A stretch of 64,000 nt of DNA, from contig CAZPQM010000005.1 in assembly GCA_964588995.1 (NCBI GenBank), positions 1 through 64,000 on the forward strand, given 5' to 3'. Shown one piece after another: positions 53,379 through 61,058 of the stretch; the first letter of the stretch is position 1, and every line of letters begins with the position of its first letter. A model generated the notes under the pieces. It did no database searches, was not told the DNA's origin, and worked only from the letters and a program-made list of their open reading frames with translations. Position numbers and translations under genes: made by a program. Source of the DNA: CAZPQM01 sp964588995 (GTDB lineage: Bacteria; Pseudomonadota; Alphaproteobacteria; Rickettsiales; UBA8987).

Positions 53379-54803
53379 TTATTCGCGCGGGCCGACCATG
53401 TCTTCCGGCTTAACCCATTCATCGAACTGCTCAGAAGTCAGCAGCTCAAGCGCAAGGGCGGCTTCTTTTAACGTCGAGCCATCCTGATGCGCCTTCTTCG
53501 CGATTTTAGTCGCATTGTCATAGCCGATATGCGGGTTGAGCGCAGTGACCAGCATCAGCGATTCATCCCGCAGCTTGGCAATCCGGTCCGTATTGGCCTT
53601 GATCCCTACGACACACTTATCGGTAAAAGCCGTCGCGCTATCTGCCAGGATGCAGATCGATTGCAGCAGATTATAGATCATCACCGGCTTAAACACATTC
53701 AGCTCAAAATGTCCGTTTGATCCAGCGATCGTGATGGTCATGTGATTACCCATTACCTGAGAACAAACCATGGTCAGCGCCTCACACTGCGTCGGGTTCA
53801 CCTTACCCGGCATTATTGAGGAGCCCGGTTCATTCTCCGGCAAACTGATTTCGCCGATACCACAACGCGGCCCTGAGCCAAGGAAGCGAATATCATTAGC
53901 AATCTTCATAAAACTCGTCGCGACCGTATTCAGCGCCCCGCTCGCTTCAACAATGGCGTCATGTGCGGCCAGCGCCTCAAATTTATTTTCTGCCGTCACA
54001 AAGGGCAGGCCGGTCGTGTTTGCAACCTCCTCGGCAAATTTAACATCAAACCCTTTTTTCGAGTTGATTCCGGTGCCGACTGCCGTGCCGCCTTGTGCGA
54101 GTTGGTAGAGGCGCGGCAGCGTATCTTTCACGCGCTGAATGGCGTATTTCGCCTGCGTCACATAGCCGGAAAATTCCTGCTCCAGCGTGAGCGGTGTCGC
54201 GTCCTGCGTATGGGTGCGGCCGATTTTAACAATGCCACTAAATTCCTTTGCCTTGTTCGCCAGCGCTTTATGAAAATGCTCCAGCGCCGGCAGCAGAAGA
54301 TGATGAATCTGCTCCACCGCCGCAATATGCATCGCCGTGGGAAACGTATCATTCGACGATTGCCCCATATTGCAATGATCGTTCGGATGCACCGGGTCTT
54401 TGCTGCCAATCTCCCCACCGAGAAGTTCAATCGCACGGTTGGCAATTACCTCGTTACTGTTCATATTGCTCTGCGTCCCCGAACCGGTCTGCCATACGGA
54501 AAGCGGAAAATTATCGAGCAGTTTCAGATCAATCACCTCCTGCGCGGCCTGATCAATCGCATCGGCGATTTTTGGCTCCAGCACGCCGAGTTGCTTATTC
54601 ACCCGCGCGGCAGATTGCTTGATGATCCCCAGCGCCCGAACCAACGGAGCCGGCATCGTTTCTGTGCCTATTGGGAAATTAATCAGCGAACGCGCCGTTT
54701 GCGCACCCCAGTATTTATCGGCTGGCACCTCAAGCGGGCCAAAGGAATCTGATTCAGTACGCGTATCGGTATTAGAAGAGAACGCAGAAGTAGAAGGAGC
54801 CAT
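53379..54803 (-). CDS. fumC: Fumarate hydratase class II
   Basis: A 474-residue class II fumarase that interconverts fumarate and malate in the TCA cycle. The superfamily signature GSSIMPGKVNPTQCEAL and the catalytic region GSGTQSNMNSNEV are present. The ATG at 54803 (MAPSTS) was preferred; an in-frame start at 54863 would add an unlikely hydrophobic leader. Length is normal for FumC. It is divergent from alkA. Confidence 0.97.
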   Translation of the reverse strand: MAPSTSAFSSNTDTRTESDSFGPLEVPADKYWGAQTARSLINFPIGTETMPAPLVRALGIIKQSAARVNKQLGVLEPKIADAIDQAAQEVIDLKLLDNFPLSVWQTGSGTQSNMNSNEVIANRAIELLGGEIGSKDPVHPNDHCNMGQSSNDTFPTAMHIAAVEQIHHLLLPALEHFHKALANKAKEFSGIVKIGRTHTQDATPLTLEQEFSGYVTQAKYAIQRVKDTLPRLYQLAQGGTAVGTGINSKKGFDVKFAEEVANTTGLPFVTAENKFEALAAHDAIVEASGALNTVATSFMKIANDIRFLGSGPRCGIGEISLPENEPGSSIMPGKVNPTQCEALTMVCSQVMGNHMTITIAGSNGHFELNVFKPVMIYNLLQSICILADSATAFTDKCVVGIKANTDRIAKLRDESLMLVTALNPHIGYDNATKIAKKAHQDGSTLKEAALALELLTSEQFDEWVKPEDMVGPRE

Positions 54804-54904
54804 AGCTTTTTGCCTTTTTTTTATGTAACAGGCGCAGCATACGGATAGAATGAGCAAACACAATAAAGATTTGTGACCTTCGGACGGATTCGGAGGTCTT
54901 AAAT

Positions 54905-54950
54905 AGAAACGGCTGGGATCCTCGGGTCAAGCCCGAGGATGACATCAAGA
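54905..54950. repeat. Dispersed hairpin element
   Basis: CCTCGGG-TCAA-GCCCGAGG followed by ATGACATC lies just before alkA. It is the same type as the element at 52712 and resembles the short GGATC...GGATGAC repeats scattered in many alphaproteobacterial genomes. It may supply a mobile hairpin to the alkA leader. Confidence 0.55.
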
Positions 54951-55606
54951 TGACATCACTTTTTTACCCTGATTATTGGGACACGGCAAAGACGGAGCTT
55001 TCTGCGAGCGACCCCGTCATGGCACGGCTGATCGGACAGTTTCCCGATGCCAGGCTCTCCTCCCGCCGTGATCCGTTTTTTACCCTTGCCCGTGCCATTG
55101 TCGGCCAGCAAGTCTCTGTGCATGCAGCGGATAGTATGTGGCATAAATTAACTGCCCTCTTGCATGAAATGAAAAGCGCGCCGCTATTGAGGCAACCTGA
55201 CGATGCCTTGCGTAGCACCGGCCTGTCGCGGCAGAAGATCCGCTATTTGCGGAATATTGCCGCGTTTCATCAGGAGGGGAAGCTGGAACATGATATGCTT
55301 TGCACCATGGAGGATGACGCGCTGCATGCGCACCTGACCGCCATTACCGGAGTGGGCAACTGGACGGCGGAAATGTTCCAGATTTTTTGTATGAATCACC
55401 CGAATATCCTGCCGCTTGGGGATATTGGTGTGCTGAGGGCTATCAGGAATGAATATGGAGAAGAAAAATTGGTGCATATTAAAGCAGAGCGCTCGTGCGA
55501 TGATCATCCGAAGCACGGACAGTTATATAGCTGCTGGCATCCCTGGAACACTGTCGCTGCCTGGTATCTCTGGTGCTCAATCGATCCGAGCGTGGTGGAA
55601 TATTAA
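54950..55606 (+). CDS. DNA-3-methyladenine glycosylase II (AlkA-like)
   Basis: A 218-residue HhH-GPD base-excision glycosylase that removes alkylated purines. The helix-hairpin-helix and catalytic Asp lie in TGVGNWTAEMFQIF ... LPLGDIGVLRA. It lacks the N-terminal Ada-like domain of E. coli AlkA, so it is the short type found in many bacteria. The start codon lies within or at the end of the dispersed hairpin element. Its stop overlaps the 1139-residue gene by 4 bases, convergent. Confidence 0.88.
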   Translation: MTSLFYPDYWDTAKTELSASDPVMARLIGQFPDARLSSRRDPFFTLARAIVGQQVSVHAADSMWHKLTALLHEMKSAPLLRQPDDALRSTGLSRQKIRYLRNIAAFHQEGKLEHDMLCTMEDDALHAHLTAITGVGNWTAEMFQIFCMNHPNILPLGDIGVLRAIRNEYGEEKLVHIKAERSCDDHPKHGQLYSCWHPWNTVAAWYLWCSIDPSVVEY

Positions 55607-58600
55607 AATGAGGATAAATTAAGGTCAGCTTTTTGGTTAGGTTTATCGGCTTCATGGATATAACCCTCTATAGTTTTATCATTTTCTTTCGTAATAGTTA
55701 CGTCTTTTGTGATCGCTTGCAACAAGTGCCCACCGCTTGCGCCTTCAGGATTGTTTTTATATGATCCTAGATTCAATCCCCCCTTCAATTGCGAATTATA
55801 AGAGTCAACTGCAGCATTCAAATCCTCTTGGATAGAACTACTACTGCCTGCTTCCAGCGCTTTCACTTCGGTGAATATCGCATGCAGCGCATCTTCAGCC
55901 GTTTTTCTGGCGTCTTCATTTGTAAAATAATTACTATTCTGCACCATAGCAGTCATGGCAATAAGGGTCTGTTGCGTGTCTTTGCTTGCAGATTTAAAGG
56001 TGTCAGTACGGCGAATTTCCTGGTTAAATTCATCCACAAGATGCTCCGCCAGTTGATGATTATTACCTTTTACCGCTTCCCATTTTTCCTTGGCCAGCGT
56101 TTTGGCGCGCGTCGTTAAGCGCGGCAAGACCTGACTATCATTCTTAAACTCACCGCTTTTATATTGATCTGCTATAGCTTCATAGCCTTGTGCCGGTGCA
56201 TCGCTTTGCACGCCCAACACAATATGAGCGGCAGCTGAGCTAAGCTGATTATCGCTTTGGTAATGAGATACCTTCGAGAAATCCTGATCGTATTTCGAGA
56301 TTACCTCATGGAATCTATCTAGAGAGAGTTTCCCCGCTTCGATGATGCGGTCCAGATAGGCATCCGTTGCTGCCAACCGCGCCCACTGAGTGGAGCTTGG
56401 TAGCTTGCTATCCGCCTCTGAACCTATTGTTTGCGCCGCACGTTCTATCTCATTTCGGGCTTTTGTTAACCTATCTTTGTCTAGGTTAGGATTATTTTCT
56501 GATTCAGAGATCGCAGCTTCGATTTGTAATATCGCAAATTCCGCCTTGTCTCGCATCTCCGTCACGGCATAATCAAACTCCTGCTGGTACTCCCCCGCCA
56601 CGCTTGCCGCGCTCAGGCCAGAAGCGATGTTATCATTAGCCGACGGGGATCCCTGATACGGCCCTATGCGCTCGTATAAAGAAAGAGTATAAGGTAGCCC
56701 TTCGATAATTCGATCAACCGCATTCATTTGCTTCTCTCTAAGCTTATCGGTATATCCCGCTTCAGTAACTGCTTTACCGGCCTCGGACTGTCCGTACTGC
56801 GAATCGCCAGCATCACCGTTGCCGCTATTGTCACCTCCATCAGCCTTAGATCTTGGCGCGCCTCGTATTTGGCTGCTTTGTTGTGTTTCATCACCTTGCC
56901 ACCAATCAGTTACTTTATCCCATAAATTTGGGTTATCCTCTACAGTTTGTGCTTGCTCTTTGTTTTTTTCTACTGAATGAATAACTAAAATTTCATCGTA
57001 TGGACCTTTAAAACTTTGCCGGGTCGCTAGATTCTGATAGTGTAATTGCTTTGAATTTTCTTTTCTTACTGCTAAATCGCGATATTCTGCCATGAAGCGA
57101 CTGTAAATGGCCTGCGCCGGTTTTCGATCAGATAGATTGTTAGATTCCAAATCCTCCAAGATATCTATCCTTTCACTCTCGGTGTATGCCTTGGCTTCAA
57201 GCCACTTGTCAAAAGCAGCTTCCTTAAATTGTTTTTGATATGCTATCAGCAACTCAGCCGGTTTTTTACTAGTATCCAGCGCTTCTAATGTGATTTCAAA
57301 GTTACCCCGGCGGTAGATGAATTCGTCGCCTGCTTGAATATTTTGCATTTTGACATCTGCTTGAATACTACTAACAGCACGTTTTAGAAAAGCATTCTCT
57401 TCGGGCTTTACAAAAGTGATCTTTTTCTTTCCTTCATCAAAGTGAAATCCTGCATGATAGAGCACGTTGAAAGCATCGGCTTCCTTGTTGGCCTGTTCTC
57501 TAAGTTTAACTGTTAATTCATCAGCATAATCTAATGCATGTTTTTTTGCCTGAGGGTCCATCCCCGCAAGCCCACCCTTAAACTGATCATGATATTTTAA
57601 AATAAAGGTTTCTAGATTTCCATATGTGGCTGTGGCATTACTATTTTCAGGCTCCCCATGATAGGTTAAGCCAGTATTCGCCTCGTTAGGTAAAAACTTT
57701 GAATATTCATCTACTTTATCGCTAACCTCTTGACGCTTGTCTTTGGTAAGGCCGAACCAATCAGAAACACCCTCAATAGCACCCAACGTTCCGGTCCACA
57801 GGTCTGCTGTCCAGGAACCATAAGGCTGCCCGGTCTCATTCCATATCTCAGGAAATATATCCGTTCCAGCCGCTTGTGACACATTATACTTAAATCGCTC
57901 TTCATTATACTGGCTCTCCGCTAATAGGCGAAGACGTTGATCCGATCCCATTGAACTAACAAGGTTCACCTTGCGATCAAGGTCTTTTAAGTAATTAGGA
58001 TCTCCAGCATTGGCTAAGTCTGAAACCGCGTTGTTTGCTTCATCTGCCAATTGCCTTCCCGTATCTACAGCAGTTTTCCAGCCTTCCTTAACTGCATCCT
58101 TCACTTTATCAAAACTGTTTGTGGTTCTAGCACCCATGTCCATTTCAAATTCTTCTAAAGTCACATCCTGCTGTTCCTCGGGTGCCGAGGATTCAGGTGT
58201 TCTAAGCTCGGTAACGTCAAAATGTCTACCGTACTTACCAGTCATAATTTCCTTCATTGGATCACGAAATAATTCGCGATCGCGTGAGAAATTAACGACC
58301 TCCATCCATAGCTCCTGATCGCGCAGGTAAGCTGCCACAACCGCTAGCTCACTTCCGTGAACCTTTATAAGAGAGTTGATTTCATCATCGCTTTTTGTCG
58401 ACCGCAAATAAGACTCAACCAACATAGGAATGGTGATGCCATCAAGCGTGTCTGAATCCAAGACATTATTATAAGTGATTTTTTGTTCCAGCGGGTTTTC
58501 GCGAGCGCGGGAGTGAGGATGAACACCTGCTTCCTTAATTGCCTCAGCACTGAGCATCAAATTCAATGTCCGCTGCGCTTCGGGTTCGCCTACGTTAGCA

Positions 58601-59022
58601 ACATCTATCAGGCGCTTAAATTCGTTTAAGGAGGTGACTGTATTAGTCCGCGCAACCGATTTGGATCCGAGCCTTGCATTGTGCGCATCAATCGCTTGAC
58701 TTAATCCGCTATTTTCATCTCCCAACTCACGTATTATACTATTTAAAATGCTGGGATCATTAATTGCCTCTCTAAGAATCTGGGTCGAGGACATTTCAAC
58801 GTATTCATTATCGGGAAAGCTTTCGGACATCATGTGCAAAGTTTTGGCCAACATGAGAGATTCATCTGCATCTGGTGCAAGCTTGTGCAATCGGATCAAT
58901 TCCGTTATTGGAATACATTCTGTTCCAGTCCAGATCAAAGCACCTTTTTCATACTCAACATGTTGACGAAGCGCTAAGAAATGTAGCGCATTATCATAGT
59001 TGTGCTTTGTCGGTTCTGTCAT
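55603..59022 (-). CDS. Uncharacterised 1139-residue protein, CtrA-box gene 3
   Basis: A 1139-residue, acidic, mostly helical protein with no signal peptide or convincing membrane segment. It contains many Asn/Asp/Glu/Lys/Gln-rich helices, a low-complexity Gly/Asp/Asn/Ser stretch (about 715-740, SKADGGDNSGNGDAGDSQYG) and few cysteines. No family was recognised. GGTAG lies shortly before the ATG, in a sequence (AGAAATTATG) shared with the leader of the 978-residue gene. A canonical TTAA-N7-TTAA box precedes a -10. Size, composition and control resemble the 978- and 961-residue genes, so the three may be functionally related although I see no clear sequence homology. Confidence 0.75.
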   Translation of the reverse strand: MTEPTKHNYDNALHFLALRQHVEYEKGALIWTGTECIPITELIRLHKLAPDADESLMLAKTLHMMSESFPDNEYVEMSSTQILREAINDPSILNSIIRELGDENSGLSQAIDAHNARLGSKSVARTNTVTSLNEFKRLIDVANVGEPEAQRTLNLMLSAEAIKEAGVHPHSRARENPLEQKITYNNVLDSDTLDGITIPMLVESYLRSTKSDDEINSLIKVHGSELAVVAAYLRDQELWMEVVNFSRDRELFRDPMKEIMTGKYGRHFDVTELRTPESSAPEEQQDVTLEEFEMDMGARTTNSFDKVKDAVKEGWKTAVDTGRQLADEANNAVSDLANAGDPNYLKDLDRKVNLVSSMGSDQRLRLLAESQYNEERFKYNVSQAAGTDIFPEIWNETGQPYGSWTADLWTGTLGAIEGVSDWFGLTKDKRQEVSDKVDEYSKFLPNEANTGLTYHGEPENSNATATYGNLETFILKYHDQFKGGLAGMDPQAKKHALDYADELTVKLREQANKEADAFNVLYHAGFHFDEGKKKITFVKPEENAFLKRAVSSIQADVKMQNIQAGDEFIYRRGNFEITLEALDTSKKPAELLIAYQKQFKEAAFDKWLEAKAYTESERIDILEDLESNNLSDRKPAQAIYSRFMAEYRDLAVRKENSKQLHYQNLATRQSFKGPYDEILVIHSVEKNKEQAQTVEDNPNLWDKVTDWWQGDETQQSSQIRGAPRSKADGGDNSGNGDAGDSQYGQSEAGKAVTEAGYTDKLREKQMNAVDRIIEGLPYTLSLYERIGPYQGSPSANDNIASGLSAASVAGEYQQEFDYAVTEMRDKAEFAILQIEAAISESENNPNLDKDRLTKARNEIERAAQTIGSEADSKLPSSTQWARLAATDAYLDRIIEAGKLSLDRFHEVISKYDQDFSKVSHYQSDNQLSSAAAHIVLGVQSDAPAQGYEAIADQYKSGEFKNDSQVLPRLTTRAKTLAKEKWEAVKGNNHQLAEHLVDEFNQEIRRTDTFKSASKDTQQTLIAMTAMVQNSNYFTNEDARKTAEDALHAIFTEVKALEAGSSSSIQEDLNAAVDSYNSQLKGGLNLGSYKNNPEGASGGHLLQAITKDVTITKENDKTIEGYIHEADKPNQKADLNLSSF

Positions 59023-59076
59023 AATTTCTACCTAAATTCTTTTCTTTACATTTATCCTTTGCCTACTCATGTTTCT

Positions 59077-59108
59077 ATTGTAGCGATTTATTCTTAACAA
59101 AGCGTTAA
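59077..59108 (-). promoter_or_regulatory. CtrA-like promoter of the 1139-residue gene
   Basis: Minus strand: TTAA-CGCTTTG-TTAA (59094-59108), then 11 bases, then TACAAT (59077-59082). The region from AATATCGCCCT through the box to TTAAG is shared almost base for base with the promoter at 33746. The -10 lies 55 bases before the ATG. Confidence 0.75.
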
Positions 59109-59217
59109 CAGGGCGATATTAGTGGTGCGTGGCGCGGCTGAATTGCGTGTGTAACTTTTATGCGTCGCGGCTTAAATAAGGGTAGTTTCTACCTCTATCA
59201 AACCTAAGGAGAAATCA

Positions 59218-60255
59218 ATGCAATTGCGACCGCTTGGGACAACCGATCTTTCTGTCAGCGTGATCTGCCTTGGCACCATGACCTGGGGCGAGCAAAACGA
59301 CGAAGCCGAAGCCCACGAACAGATGGATTACGCCGTCTCGCAAGGCGTGAACTTTTTCGACACGGCTGAGCTTTATCCTGTCCCGCCTAAAGCGGAAACA
59401 CAGGGTCGCACCGATGAAATCATCGGCACATGGTTCGCCAAGTGTGGCAAGCGTGACGACATTATCCTCGCCAGCAAAGTCACCGGTCGTAGTGAAGGCA
59501 TGAGCTGGTTCCGCGGCGGGGCTCGCCTTTCGAAAGAACAGATCATTCAGGCCTGTAATGACAGTCTCAAACGGCTGCAAACGGACTATATCGATCTGTA
59601 TCAACTGCACTGGCCCGAGCGCTCGACCAATTATTTCGGTAAACTTGGCTACACGCATACGGACGATGATGACGCGATCGCGCTGGAAACCTCTCTCGAA
59701 GCGCTCGATGAGCTTGTAAAGGCCGGGAAAGTTCGGCATATCGGCCTGTCGAACGAAACGCCGTGGGGCATGCTCGAATGTTTGCGCCTTGCTGAACAAA
59801 AGGGGCTGCCGCGCATTATGAGCGTGCAAAACCCCTATAATCTCCTTAACCGCACCTACGAAATCGGCATGGCTGAAATCAGCATCCGCGAGCAATGTGG
59901 TTTGTTAGCTTACTCTCCGCTCGCCTTTGGCGTACTCACCGGTAAATATCTCGGCGGAAATAAGCCGGAAGGTGCCCGGCTAACGCTGTTTGACCGCTTT
60001 CAGCGCTATACAACCGAGAAAGCGGAACGTGCAACAGAGCGCTACGTGGAAATCGCGCAGGCGCACAATCTTGACCCTGCGCAGATGGCGCTTGCCTATG
60101 TTAATCAGCAGCCGTTTCTGACTTCCAATATCATTGGCGCGACCTCCTTAGAGCAGCTTAAAACCAACATTGCCAGCGCCGAGATCACCCTATCTGACGA
60201 GATGATTCAGGCTATTCAGGACGTGCATAATGAGCATCCGAATCCGTGTCCTTAG
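59218..60255 (+). CDS. Aldo/keto reductase (Tas-like)
   Basis: A 345-residue NADPH-dependent aldo/keto reductase. MQLRPLGTTDLSVSVICLGTMTWG is the family start; the catalytic Asp, Tyr, Lys and His are visible in NFFDTAELYPVPP, ILASKVTG and LYQLHWPERS. Length and the ETQGRTDEIIGTWF segment match the Tas subgroup. The substrate is unknown. AAGGAGA lies 8 bases before the ATG. Confidence 0.92.
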   Translation: MQLRPLGTTDLSVSVICLGTMTWGEQNDEAEAHEQMDYAVSQGVNFFDTAELYPVPPKAETQGRTDEIIGTWFAKCGKRDDIILASKVTGRSEGMSWFRGGARLSKEQIIQACNDSLKRLQTDYIDLYQLHWPERSTNYFGKLGYTHTDDDDAIALETSLEALDELVKAGKVRHIGLSNETPWGMLECLRLAEQKGLPRIMSVQNPYNLLNRTYEIGMAEISIREQCGLLAYSPLAFGVLTGKYLGGNKPEGARLTLFDRFQRYTTEKAERATERYVEIAQAHNLDPAQMALAYVNQQPFLTSNIIGATSLEQLKTNIASAEITLSDEMIQAIQDVHNEHPNPCP

Positions 60256-60414
60256 TAGTGTTCCCTCGGACATGATCCGGGTGTCTTCGTCTTGCGAGGA
60301 TAGACGCAGCAACGTCAGAAGATGCCCGGGCAAAACTGATATAAACTTACGCTCTCCAGATGATAGGAAATAGCACCAAGTAACCTTTACTCACTGGCAT
60401 ATGAATAATATTCC

Positions 60415-61038
60415 ATGAATAATAAGAATCAATCTAAAGAAGATGCAGACCAGGGTAAATCGTGCAGCCTCTCCGGCTCCTGTCCTATTTGTAAATGGAC
60501 GGTGCTATTCGCGCTTGCGTTGATGCTGCTTGCGCTTTTAAGCGCACTCTTCACTGATGAAGCTGCCATTGCGCCCGATGCCAACAGCCATGAAATGAAT
60601 CAAAAGGAGGTTCGCATGCATGAAGATGATAGCGAATTAAAATCGAAACTCTCTGATGAGGCCTATCACGTACTGCGTGAAAAAGGCACCGAGCGGCCTT
60701 TTACGGGAAAATATCTGAACAATAAGGAAGATGGCATTTACCGCTGCGGCGCGTGTGGGGAGCCCCTATTCAGCTCGGATGCTAAATTTGACTCCGGCAC
60801 AGGCTGGCCCAGCTTTGATAAAGTCGTGGAAAATGACAATGTGAAACTCATTGAAGATCACAGCCACGGCATGGTGAGAACCGAAGTCGTCTGCGCCAAT
60901 TGCGGTTCGCATCTTGGGCATCTCTTCAATGATGGCCCCACCGAGACCGGCAAGCGCTTTTGCATTAATTCAGTCGCACTTGATTTTGCGGCTAAAGATG
61001 GGAGCGATGATTTTGAAAACGTGGATATTATCGATTAG
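60415..61038 (+). CDS. msrB: Peptide methionine-R-sulfoxide reductase MsrB with membrane anchor
   Basis: A 207-residue protein. Residues 1-28 contain CSLSGSCPIC, 29-46 form one hydrophobic helix, then the MsrB domain starts at about 68. MsrB reduces methionine-R-sulfoxide in proteins. Zinc-binding CGAC and CANC pairs, GTGWPSF and the catalytic Cys in RFCINSVAL are all present. A strong AAGGAGG precedes an in-frame ATG at 60616 (residue 68), so a soluble 140-residue form is probably also, or even mainly, made from the same gene. The 60415 start has no good ribosome-binding site. Confidence 0.88.
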   Translation: MNNKNQSKEDADQGKSCSLSGSCPICKWTVLFALALMLLALLSALFTDEAAIAPDANSHEMNQKEVRMHEDDSELKSKLSDEAYHVLREKGTERPFTGKYLNNKEDGIYRCGACGEPLFSSDAKFDSGTGWPSFDKVVENDNVKLIEDHSHGMVRTEVVCANCGSHLGHLFNDGPTETGKRFCINSVALDFAAKDGSDDFENVDIID

Positions 61039-61058
61039 GTTAAGGCGCTAGCGAGTTA

